Of a stretch of DNA of 64,000 bases, positions 37,698-45,672 are shown piece after piece. Position 1 is the first letter of the stretch; each line of letters opens with the position of its first letter. This DNA is from Leptospira meyeri (GTDB lineage: Bacteria > Spirochaetota > Leptospiria > Leptospirales > Leptospiraceae). Location of the stretch: the NCBI RefSeq assembly GCF_004368965.1, contig NZ_SORO01000001.1, forward strand, positions 1,272,001-1,336,000. Reading direction: 5' to 3'. A model generated the notes under the pieces. The model was not told where the DNA came from, did not search any database, and worked only from the letters and a program-made list of their open reading frames with translations. Made by a program: the position numbers and the translations under genes.

Positions 37698-39094
37698 AAA
37701 ACTAGACTAAATTCTACTTCATCCTCAGAAGAAAGACCAGAAAGTATTTCTAATTCATTTAACAAATAGGGTTTATACTGTATAAAACGTTTTTCTACCT
37801 TTTGTCCATTTTTTACGTTCACAAAAAAACCATTTGTTTCATCTCCGTGAAGAGAAGATGCAGGGATCAAAATTTTTTTGCTAACCTCATCTAGTTTCAC
37901 TTGCGAAAGCCCGAACATACCAGGCAGAATCATTTTATGATTTTGTTCCAAACGAACTTTGATACCAATACTATGAGACCTTGCTTCCAAAAAACCTCCT
38001 ACCCTTTCCACCTTACCTCTGATTGATGGTAAATTGGTTTGTGAAGGCAAAAAAACTACTGATTTCCCTGGAGAAAAATGAATCAAATCAGATTCAGGAA
38101 TTTGGAACCCAGCTGAAAGCTCCCCCTTCTCAATTAAAATAATTGCAGGAATTTGGTTTGTTAACTCCCCTTCTTTTGTCTGAATTTTTAATATTTTTCC
38201 AGATTTCGGAGTTCGCAAACGAGTATCGGCTAACAATTGCTTATTTGACTCCATTTGGTTTTGAATGATTTTTAAATGAGCCAAACTCAATTCATACTCA
38301 GAACGTTCGATAGAGGTATTTTTTTCTCTCCAGACCTTTAACTTTTCCTCAAAACGAATCTCTCCTGATTCCAATCCTAAATAAACACCAGATAGCAGAT
38401 TTTCCCGATCTCGCAATAAATTGTTATACTGTGTTTGTTTAGACTCTTCTTCTTGTTTTATTTTCTCCAACTCGGAGAGAGATAAAAAACCTTGTCTCCA
38501 AAGGATTATTTTTTTTTCTTTTATATCTCGGGCTAACGCCAGCTCTTTTTCCGCAAGTTCAATCCATTCCGTTTTTTTATCGATCTCTCTAAGTTTAGTT
38601 TCCACTTGTTTCTCTGCATGTTTCCATTTTTCAAAAGCAATTGCCACTTGAGATTTTGCGATATCAGCAGATAAACTTAATCTTTCCCCCTCCAATCGAA
38701 TCAATTCATCATCTACCTCTAAAAGAATTTGGCCTTCCTTAACAAAGTCCCCCTCCTCTACTAGTATCTTTTTGACTCTTCCAGTTTGTTTGCTATGCAA
38801 TTGAATTTCTTTAGTTGGCTCCACAACAGAAGGGTATTCCAAAACCTTATTTTCCTCTAAAACTCTTGGTTTTTTGAACACCAAATTTTGATTTGGTGAG
38901 CCCATAACAGAAATATCATTGGGTTTTCCCAATTGATTGGGAAAGTATAGAAATGAAGCCAAAAAGGGGAATCGGAGACGAATAGCGGGTGTTGAAAAGT
39001 ATGTATAGAGAATCGACAAAACAGAAAACGAAATTACCAGAAAAATTAATTTCCAGAGCCATACTTTTAGTAAATGTCTAAAATTCCCTTTCAT
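37694..39094 (-). CDS. HlyD/RND-type periplasmic adaptor protein
   Basis: A 466-residue membrane fusion protein linking an inner-membrane transporter to a TolC channel. One N-terminal anchor is followed by a lipoyl-like half (LHSKQTGRVKKILVEEGDFVKEGQILLEVDD), a coiled-coil hairpin of about 130 residues, and the second lipoyl half plus beta barrel (SGKILKIQTKEGELTNQ). The ATG at 39094 overlaps the upstream stop (ATGA); the longer frame to 39154 is rejected. The long hairpin resembles HlyD more than AcrA. Confidence 0.82.
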   Translation of the reverse strand: MKGNFRHLLKVWLWKLIFLVISFSVLSILYTYFSTPAIRLRFPFLASFLYFPNQLGKPNDISVMGSPNQNLVFKKPRVLEENKVLEYPSVVEPTKEIQLHSKQTGRVKKILVEEGDFVKEGQILLEVDDELIRLEGERLSLSADIAKSQVAIAFEKWKHAEKQVETKLREIDKKTEWIELAEKELALARDIKEKKIILWRQGFLSLSELEKIKQEEESKQTQYNNLLRDRENLLSGVYLGLESGEIRFEEKLKVWREKNTSIERSEYELSLAHLKIIQNQMESNKQLLADTRLRTPKSGKILKIQTKEGELTNQIPAIILIEKGELSAGFQIPESDLIHFSPGKSVVFLPSQTNLPSIRGKVERVGGFLEARSHSIGIKVRLEQNHKMILPGMFGLSQVKLDEVSKKILIPASSLHGDETNGFFVNVKNGQKVEKRFIQYKPYLLNELEILSGLSSEDEVEFSLVL

Positions 39095-39723
39095 ACATTT
39101 GCCAAGATCAAAACAAAAAAGACAAATAAGATTGGATTTAAATAACCCAAACAACGAGACAGAAAAGTTACAAATTGGTCACTAGAAACAAACAACCGTT
39201 TGTATAGTTCCCCATTATTAATAAGAAACAATATAAACAACGTTGTCCAAAATACTACTACCAATGTGGAATAAAAATTAGAACCCAGGAAATGACCTAA
39301 AATTTGGTTTCCTAAAAACAGGAGACAGACAAAGAAAAAAAATTGATGAATCAGACTCTTCATTAACTTTCCCAAATTGTTGCGAAATGTTTCTTTTGTT
39401 CTCTTGAAGAAAGAAAAAAGAAAGTTGATCGAAATAGAAAGGAGCAAATACAATACGCTAACAAAAATTACACTAACAATTTGAAATGGATACAAACTCC
39501 AAAGAGAAACTTGTTTCCCTGAGCTTATCGCATCCATTTCTAAATTGCGATTGTTACTCATAAACTCATCCCAATTCCAGAAACAATGAACTCCGTAGAG
39601 TATAAAATAAAGAGTAAGGAAGAAAAAAGGAGATAGATAGAATCCCTTAAATCTCTCTTTTAACGTTTTCAATAGAAGCTTTTGGTATTGTTTAAGCTGA
39701 ATTTTCAGAAGAGATATTTTCAT
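39091..39723 (-). CDS. multi-pass membrane protein, unknown
   Basis: A 210-residue protein with four or five hydrophobic segments and a basic N-terminus; very rich in Phe and Leu. No family recognised. It lies between a lipoprotein and the adaptor in the RND operon, with 4-bp overlaps on both sides, so it is made together with the transporter and may be an accessory subunit. The codons are strongly AT-biased like those of the RND genes. Confidence 0.65.
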   Translation of the reverse strand: MKISLLKIQLKQYQKLLLKTLKERFKGFYLSPFFFLTLYFILYGVHCFWNWDEFMSNNRNLEMDAISSGKQVSLWSLYPFQIVSVIFVSVLYLLLSISINFLFSFFKRTKETFRNNLGKLMKSLIHQFFFFVCLLFLGNQILGHFLGSNFYSTLVVVFWTTLFILFLINNGELYKRLFVSSDQFVTFLSRCLGYLNPILFVFFVLILANV

Positions 39724-40220
39724 TTTTTACCCAATTCCTTTTCTAATCTATTTAGATGGGTTTGGAATTGTTTCCATTGGGCCAAAAAAAGTTTCTTTTG
39801 TTTTGTTGGATCTTTAGTATTCTTTAATTTCAAATACAACAAACAAGCTTCAGGTGAAATGGGTAGTAACTCAATTAATCTTGATTCATCTTCAGAGGAA
39901 ATAGTGACAGGAAATTTTGATACAAGCACCGCCTTAAAATATAACAATATCAATTCAGGTGTTTTATAAGAAACTTCTGACCAATGAGCAAAAAACTCCT
40001 TCCAATCACCCAAATAAAACAAAGATTTGCAAAAAAGTAGCTCTTCTGAAGGTAACAATTTTTGTTCTTTCTTTTTCTCCTTCAAAATGGAGCTGACGAC
40101 AGTTAAATGACCAGATAAATAAGCTTCAGAAAGAACTTTTAGATCATTCGATTCTGGGATAGTTACCTGCGAACAACGAAAGAAAACAAAAACAGAAAAC
40201 AAAATAAATCCATTTTTCAT
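39720..40220 (-). CDS. lipoprotein, unknown
   Basis: A 166-residue protein with a signal peptide ending in VFVFFRC (Cys15 from the ATG at 40220). AGGAG stands 8 nt before this ATG and decides the start over the in-frame codon at 40253. The mature part is helical with weak TPR-like periodicity (SEAYLSGHLTVVSSIL, LLFCKSLFYLGDWKEFF). It is the third lipoprotein gene of the RND operon. It could act as a periplasmic scaffold; unproven. Confidence 0.65.
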   Translation of the reverse strand: MKNGFILFSVFVFFRCSQVTIPESNDLKVLSEAYLSGHLTVVSSILKEKKKEQKLLPSEELLFCKSLFYLGDWKEFFAHWSEVSYKTPELILLYFKAVLVSKFPVTISSEDESRLIELLPISPEACLLYLKLKNTKDPTKQKKLFLAQWKQFQTHLNRLEKELGKK

Positions 40221-40230
40221 TACGGGACTC

Positions 40231-40749
40231 CTAGAGATTTTGGATAGAATCACGAAAAGGGAATGGATCTTTTTTGTCCCAGATCCAATCGAATCGACTC
40301 ACTTCTCTTTTAGAAAAATCAAACCAGATCACTCTTATAGAATTTTGATTTTGTTTGAATGGGAAAGCGAACCGTAAAACCAAAACTTCAGTTGCTCCAA
40401 CTTGATCCGCTTGTTCTTTCCAAATTTGTATCCGCGACTGATTCTCCGTAGGTAATCTTTTTAAATGATTTTGGAAGTCCCCTAAAGGATCTTTGGAATG
40501 GTCGGAACTAACTTCATTCCAAATTGTTTCTCTAACAAATACCGAATAACCTAGCTGTTCTAATTCTTCCTGTATTTGAAAGCTGACTTCTTTTTCTTCT
40601 GAATAACTATCGTAAAAACAAGGTGAAGCGGAATGAACAAACAAGATCTTTTTACCATTCGGTATGGGATAAGTAAGCTTCCTGAAAGCCATTGTATTTC
40701 CAACACAAGATAAACACACAAAACAACTCGCAACAAATACATACCTCAT
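40231..40749 (-). CDS. lipoprotein, unknown
   Basis: A 172-residue protein beginning MRYVFVASCFVCLSC, a short leader with a lipobox at Cys15. The mature domain is alpha/beta (ILFVHSASPCF, TEVLVLRFAF), reminiscent of periplasmic domains that sense or assemble envelope machines, but no family is recognised. It overlaps the Ig-like lipoprotein gene by 4 bp and sits 10 bp before the next lipoprotein. Confidence 0.62.
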   Translation of the reverse strand: MRYVFVASCFVCLSCVGNTMAFRKLTYPIPNGKKILFVHSASPCFYDSYSEEKEVSFQIQEELEQLGYSVFVRETIWNEVSSDHSKDPLGDFQNHLKRLPTENQSRIQIWKEQADQVGATEVLVLRFAFPFKQNQNSIRVIWFDFSKREVSRFDWIWDKKDPFPFRDSIQNL

Positions 40750-42110
40750 TTTGCTTCAACCTGAATGACAAAACCAACTTTCATCCTTTTCCCAGAAATA
40801 GATTTTGCATCCGGATCCAAACGAAACTCATAATATGGATAAAAGTTTGGTGCAAGAGCAGAATAAGATAAATTAAAATCGCCACCGGTTGAAATGTTTC
40901 CAAACAAAGTCCCGTTACAACTTGCTTCACTTTCAGCAAAGGAATAAGTTAATTGTTTACAACCAAACGGGGATTCTGTTTGGCAATGAGACCAAACCCA
41001 AGTTGACAAACGAATGTTTGTTGATGGAGGGGAAATTCTCGATAATCTTGTTGCTCCGATGACTGAAGTTGTATCCATATACTGATCAAAAAAAATCCGA
41101 AAGTTATCTGTATTTACATCTGCACAGTCAGAACTCGTAGCTGGTCCTCCAAAGCCTGTGTCTCCCCCGCGAAAATGATAATGATTAGGACTAAGAATGG
41201 GCAGCCCTTGGCTCCAAAAACAAAATCCTGAATCCCAACGACCTCCGGCAATCGATCCTAATTCCTGAATCCCCAAACCACAGTTTTGTGATTCCAATCC
41301 AAAACCAATGACTTCTGGTTCACTCAAATCTGGGCCAACAAAAAAATCGGAACGAACTACTTCCGACAACTCGGCACCATCCAATGAATGCAATCCTACT
41401 GGGAATAAAATATGATACCGAGTCTCCGGTAAAAAATTGAGGTCTGGTAAAACAGTTAGTAAAGTCGGACTTTCCCATTCCAATCGGTAAGAGATGGCAG
41501 GCTCAATCCGAAGTCCGAGGCCCACTTCCGTTTGGTTCATTGGTTTTGAAAATTGAACTTGAATTGGTGAAGGACCAGGAACCCCGGAACAAACAATTTC
41601 AGTTCCACCTAATAATATATTGGTAAAACTTCCACCGAGCAAACATTCCGATTCTGTTCCCGTCGAAATCATTATTGAATTTATCATCGGTGGACCAGGA
41701 TTATCTTTTTCTCCCACACGAAAAGGGATGGTGTAAACACGGTCCAGATCCTTTCCAGTTTTATCTTCACATTGTTTGGTGAGTCGAACCACATAACCAC
41801 CAGATGGCAATTCCGTATTTGGAAAATATTTTAAAGAAAGTTCCGTTGTTTCAAAACTTCCTCGAACTGGTGGGTCCAATGAAAAAGCTGATACGCAAGA
41901 CTGGATGGACATTGCTTTACTAAATACAACAGAAATATTTGTTTTTGGTTCGACATTGTTGGAATCAGAAGCCGGAGAAAAAACAAGAACTTTGGGAGCA
42001 TCACTAGAATTCAAAACTCCAATCCAGTCATCAAATGAACCCAATTTGGAAGAACATTGAAATAAAACAGATACGAATAAAAACAACAGATTCCATCTAA
42101 CGAGCTTCAT
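40746..42110 (-). CDS. Ig-like domain lipoprotein
   Basis: A 454-residue lipoprotein (lipobox VSVLFQC, Cys19). Two or three Big_5-type bacterial Ig-like domains follow: the first begins SPASDSNNVEPKTNISVVFSKAM (about residues 44-130) and the second shows IQVQFSKPMNQTEV. The Cys-rich C-terminal third contains a segment with DQYMDTTSVIGATRLSRI. GGAGGA lies 7 nt before the start inside the TolC gene. Such proteins usually sit on the cell surface. Its place right after tolC in an export operon is unusual and may indicate a surface receptor or plug. Confidence 0.75.
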   Translation of the reverse strand: MKLVRWNLLFLFVSVLFQCSSKLGSFDDWIGVLNSSDAPKVLVFSPASDSNNVEPKTNISVVFSKAMSIQSCVSAFSLDPPVRGSFETTELSLKYFPNTELPSGGYVVRLTKQCEDKTGKDLDRVYTIPFRVGEKDNPGPPMINSIMISTGTESECLLGGSFTNILLGGTEIVCSGVPGPSPIQVQFSKPMNQTEVGLGLRIEPAISYRLEWESPTLLTVLPDLNFLPETRYHILFPVGLHSLDGAELSEVVRSDFFVGPDLSEPEVIGFGLESQNCGLGIQELGSIAGGRWDSGFCFWSQGLPILSPNHYHFRGGDTGFGGPATSSDCADVNTDNFRIFFDQYMDTTSVIGATRLSRISPPSTNIRLSTWVWSHCQTESPFGCKQLTYSFAESEASCNGTLFGNISTGGDFNLSYSALAPNFYPYYEFRLDPDAKSISGKRMKVGFVIQVEAK

Positions 42111-43650
42111 ACGAATCCTCCATTAAAAATGGGTAAGGTTTCTTTTGAATTGGTTCGTTTATTTTTCTTTTTTCGCTTTCAGGAAATTCTTTCCAGTCTT
42201 CTAAAACTCTGGAGAGATCACTTGGGATGCGTTTTGACTCTACGCGGTAATAACGATTGTCAAAAGGATTATCTCCGAGTAACAAAACAAGTTCCAAAGC
42301 AGTGGATATGTATTGAAAGTAAGGCTCCAATACGGATTCCAAACTAACAAATACTTCTTCTTCTGATTTTAAGTATTCAATTTCTGAGATAAATCCAAGG
42401 TTCCTTTCCTCTCTTTTGGCTCTGTGTTGGTTTAAATTGGATTTTGTATTTTCCAAATAGAGGTTATATTTTTGATACAATTCAATTAGTTTAATTTCAA
42501 TCGATTGGACTTGGTTCAAAAAACCGATCTCCGATTGTTTCCAATCAGTTTTTGCTTGTAACAAACTCATTTTTGAATCGAAGATTTTTTTGTTTCGACC
42601 CAAATCATCGAATAAACCAATTGATCCACTTTGAAAAGAATTTTCACCAGGACCAACTGGCTGCGGTCCATACCCTGGAATTCTTTGGATTCCGTTTCCT
42701 TCCGACTGGATCCCATTTTGCGTATTGGACTGAAAACTTGTTCCTCCTAAATTGGCTTGGACTCCCACACTCAGTCCATAAATTTCATTTTGAAGCGGGA
42801 AACCTCCATTGCCATTTTTCCCAATATAACCACCTAATATTAGTTTTGGTTTCCATTCATTGTCTAAACTTTCTTCTTCTAGTTCTGCTAACTCAATTTG
42901 TAGTCTCAATTTTTTCCGAAGTGGGTGGTTTTCATTGGGAGCCAATAATTTGGAATTTGGATCAAACAATCGAATGCGTTCTGTAAATCCACCTGCTAGG
43001 GTAATGCGAACATTCGGCTCAAGTGACATCGCTTGTTGTAATTCCAAAACTGCCAGTTTTTTATTTGTATCTGAATGTATCTGTTTTGATTGAAATTCAA
43101 CTTCCCAAACTTTGCGCCACTCGGATTCCCCTTTTGAAGATAACCCAAGTTCCAATTCTTTTTTTCGTTTTTTTTGTTCTAGTTTATATCGTTCTGATCT
43201 AAGTTGATAGATCAAATCTACTAACTGTCGTTTTTGAAATGAAAGATAAGAAAGAGAAATTGACTTAAATATTTTTTCTCGAAGGAGTTTTTTCTCTTCC
43301 GAATGAATCAGTCTTCGAATCTCTAATTTTTGTTTTTCTCTTTCGGTATCTCCTCCATCATACAATAACTGTTGGATTTGCAAACGAACGTCTCGGTATT
43401 CTTGGTCGATCTGTTCTGGATTTTTTGAGAAAATTCCAAAATAATGAACTCCTAATTTGGGAAGGTATTGTTTCCATTTTTCACGAGTCAGGATCGGAAA
43501 TATTTCAGAACGAACCTGTTCCAAACCTAAATTTCCATTTCGTTCCATCCCAATCCAAACACAGTCTTCCCAGAACAAATTGTCCTCTGCTAACAAAGGA
43601 TAAAAAAGAAATCCCAAACAAAAACATATGGAAAAAAACTTATACCACAT
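42097..43650 (-). CDS. TolC family outer membrane channel protein
   Basis: A 517-residue protein with a Sec signal peptide (residues 1-21, ...FYPLLAED). Two long heptad-rich helical blocks (residues about 70-220 and 360-470) and a beta-rich segment (KLILGGYIGKNGNGGFPLQNE..., LGGTSFQSNTQNG) match the TolC duplication. It is the first gene of the ten-gene minus-strand operon and supplies the outer-membrane duct for the RND/adaptor pair. It starts 122 bp from the divergent FecR-like gene. The 3' end overlaps the Ig-like lipoprotein by 14 bp. Confidence 0.82.
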   Translation of the reverse strand: MWYKFFSICFCLGFLFYPLLAEDNLFWEDCVWIGMERNGNLGLEQVRSEIFPILTREKWKQYLPKLGVHYFGIFSKNPEQIDQEYRDVRLQIQQLLYDGGDTEREKQKLEIRRLIHSEEKKLLREKIFKSISLSYLSFQKRQLVDLIYQLRSERYKLEQKKRKKELELGLSSKGESEWRKVWEVEFQSKQIHSDTNKKLAVLELQQAMSLEPNVRITLAGGFTERIRLFDPNSKLLAPNENHPLRKKLRLQIELAELEEESLDNEWKPKLILGGYIGKNGNGGFPLQNEIYGLSVGVQANLGGTSFQSNTQNGIQSEGNGIQRIPGYGPQPVGPGENSFQSGSIGLFDDLGRNKKIFDSKMSLLQAKTDWKQSEIGFLNQVQSIEIKLIELYQKYNLYLENTKSNLNQHRAKREERNLGFISEIEYLKSEEEVFVSLESVLEPYFQYISTALELVLLLGDNPFDNRYYRVESKRIPSDLSRVLEDWKEFPESEKRKINEPIQKKPYPFLMEDSYEAR

Positions 43651-43738
43651 ATCAGAAGATAGGTGGTAAATTTGCAGATTGGTCCTCGCTCACCATTTTT
43701 GTAGGGGAATTTTTGATTTTTTTTTTAGTTTTTTTAGC

Positions 43739-43766
43739 TTGTAAGAGGAGTGAGTTCTACTATAAA
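43739..43766 (+). promoter_or_regulatory. candidate sigma-70 promoter of the FecR-like gene
   Basis: TTGTAA (43739-43744) and TATAAA (43761-43766) are separated by 16 bp. Transcription would begin almost at the ATG at 43773, which has no clear ribosome-binding site, so a leaderless mRNA is possible. Only a sequence match; not tested. Confidence 0.35.
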
Positions 43767-43772
43767 AGTGGC

Positions 43773-44507
43773 ATGATTCGATTTATTGTGTCCATTTTGT
43801 TTCTTCTTTTGACCACAACCCTCGCCGCAGAGGAAGTGGGGATAATTAGTTTCATTCAAGGAACAAACTACCTTTCTGGACCTCGTTTCAAAAGGTCAAA
43901 AGAGCCCGTAAAGTTAGGTAGTATCCTAAAAAAAGGGGATACAATCACAACTGAAAATGGCACTTGCGAGATCCAATTGGCAACACAAGCAACTGTTCGT
44001 TTGTCAAAATATTCATCTGTTCTAATCGAGGACCTGCTCAATCCTAAATCCAAATCCACTACTCTCAAACTTGTGGGTGGAAAATTATTTGTCAAAGCAC
44101 ACAAACCAGGACCAGGAGTCCCAAGCCAAAACCAACTCAGTGTTGTCAATCCTAGCTTTGTGGCAGGAGTGAGAGGAACAGAATTTTTAGCGGCTGCCCC
44201 GGACACCGGTGGAGTCAACGAAGACCTGACCGAAGTGGAAACGGGAGTTTATGTCAATGAAGGGACTGTAGCAGTCAGTCCGGATAAAAAGGGAAAACAA
44301 ACTCTCGTTGCTGAAAATGAAGAAGTAGTTGTATCTGGAAAAGAATTAAAAAAACAAATTTTAGATGAATTTGTAAAAGATAAAATGCGCATTTTTGAAG
44401 AGTTCAAAGCCATCAAAGAAGAAAACTACCAACGGATCAAAGAACAATACGAAAAAAACGACCAACTTATGAATGAATACAAAGGCCAAGGTAGGGTAGA
44501 CGAATAA
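43773..44507 (+). CDS. FecR domain exported protein
   Basis: A 244-residue protein with a Sec signal peptide (MIRFIVSILFLLLTTTLAAE). The FecR domain spans residues about 20-160: GDTITTENGTCEIQL, ATVRLSKYSSVLIE and the hallmark VAGVRGTEF. A Lys/Glu-rich helix of about 60 residues ends it. Unlike classical FecR anti-sigma factors it has no cytoplasmic domain, and no sigma factor is nearby. It is more likely an envelope scaffold, as with other spirochaetal FecR proteins. The frame extends into tolC, but only the ATG at 43773 gives a leader. The stop overlaps the next ATG (TAATG). Confidence 0.82.
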   Translation: MIRFIVSILFLLLTTTLAAEEVGIISFIQGTNYLSGPRFKRSKEPVKLGSILKKGDTITTENGTCEIQLATQATVRLSKYSSVLIEDLLNPKSKSTTLKLVGGKLFVKAHKPGPGVPSQNQLSVVNPSFVAGVRGTEFLAAAPDTGGVNEDLTEVETGVYVNEGTVAVSPDKKGKQTLVAENEEVVVSGKELKKQILDEFVKDKMRIFEEFKAIKEENYQRIKEQYEKNDQLMNEYKGQGRVDE

Positions 44508-45001
44508 TGAAACAATTTTTAATTCTCTCATCAATCATTTCTCTTTCCCTTTTTTCTTCAGACAAAATTGGGAAGTTACCTGTTTATAGAATTGCAGTAG
44601 AATCTCTTTCAAATTCAGAAGAAAACGTTGTCCTTCGTGATTTTATCAAAGAACAAATCCAATCCACTTCCCGCGGACTGGTAACTCTTCCTTTGAAACA
44701 CTCTGAATTAGGGACTTGGGAATTTGATAAAGAAGGAAATCCTTCTGAAGAAACCATTCGCAACTTCAAAAGTCTCTCTGGTATGGACAAACTTCTGCTT
44801 GTATCAACAGAAGATGGACAAGCTGTGATTTCCTTTGTAGATGTTTTACACCAAAAGTTAGAATACCGCAATTCCCTCCCGGATAGTCTTTCTAAAACTT
44901 TAGTCTCTGATTTCCTGAGTTTTTTAGATAAAAAAATATATATTTGGCTTTGTCAGAAACAGGTTCAGGATCTGCGACCCAACTCAAAATTAATTCCCTA
45001 A
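44507..45001 (+). pseudogene. CsgG/FlgO-like N-terminal half of a frameshifted protein
   Basis: A 164-residue frame with a Sec signal peptide and a beta/alpha segment (PVYRIAVESLSNSEENVVLRDFIKEQI, then MDKLLLVSTEDG) like the nucleotide-binding-like N-domains of CsgG/FlgO proteins. After DKK, encoded by the A7 run at 44930-44936, the frame runs into unrelated sequence and stops. The DUF4384 domain continues in the -1 frame. One extra A, or a -1 ribosomal slip, would restore a single protein of about 305 residues. It may be a recent mutation, a sequencing error or programmed slippage. The start is coupled to the FecR gene. Confidence 0.6.
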
Positions 45002-45426
45002 AGCCCACTTATATAGCAGGGGAACCCATTCGTTTTGAAATCGAATCGGCTGAAGACAATTATGTGTATGTCGTTTTAGTTCCTGAGAACCAAAAAGGAG
45101 AGCCTGTCCTTCTTTTCCCCAACCAAATCCAAAATGATAATTTCATTCGCAAGGGAGATCGAGTGACCATTCCTGATAAACGAATTTCGTTTAGAGCCTC
45201 CTCGACTCCTTCCAAAGATAGAATTCGTGCCTTTGCTTCTAGAGAAGAATGGAAGGAATTCCAACTCCGAGGCAAAAAAGAAGATTCATTCTATCGACTC
45301 TTACCTCCTGCTGTCACAGGAACCAAAACCACTGCCAGATCAATGGTGATAGTTCCGAACACACTTACTGCTTCCATTGAACAAAGTCCAGTGATGGAGT
45401 GGGAATACCAAATCCTCTCTCGATAA
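44932..45426 (+). pseudogene. DUF4384 C-terminal half, -1 frame
   Basis: About 160 residues in the frame one base behind the preceding gene. The DUF4384 core is clear: TYIAGEPIRFEIESAEDNYVYVVLV, VLLFPNQIQNDNFIRKGDRVTIPD and a Gly/Thr-rich end. The only in-frame starts are weak TTG codons (44944, 44950) without a ribosome-binding site, so independent translation is unlikely. DUF4384 domains usually follow a CsgG-like domain in one chain, which supports a split gene. Confidence 0.6.
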
Positions 45427-45465
45427 ATTCTTGCAAAAACTTCTCGTATCTTTTAGAACAAAGGT

Positions 45466-45669
45466 ATGAGAAGATTTATCATTCAATCCATCGCCCTTTT
45501 CGCACTTAGCACACTCGTCGCTTGTTCGATGTTTCAAAAAGATGATAAAAAAGACGAAGATCTCATAGGGGCCCTCCTACTCTCTGTGTGGGCTTACAAC
45601 CAATCTGCCGGCTGCTCTGGTCCAAAGTCTGGGTTTACCATCTGTATCCCCAAGGGAATTGCGGAATAA
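45466..45669 (+). CDS. small lipoprotein
   Basis: A 67-residue protein with a basic start (MRRF), a hydrophobic leader and the lipobox LSTLVAC (Cys20). The short mature part is acidic/Lys-rich (KDDKKDEDL) and ends in a Cys pair. AAAGG lies just upstream of the ATG. The stop is 3 bp before the next gene, so they are co-transcribed. No family recognised. Confidence 0.7.
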   Translation: MRRFIIQSIALFALSTLVACSMFQKDDKKDEDLIGALLLSVWAYNQSAGCSGPKSGFTICIPKGIAE

Positions 45670-45672
45670 ACC

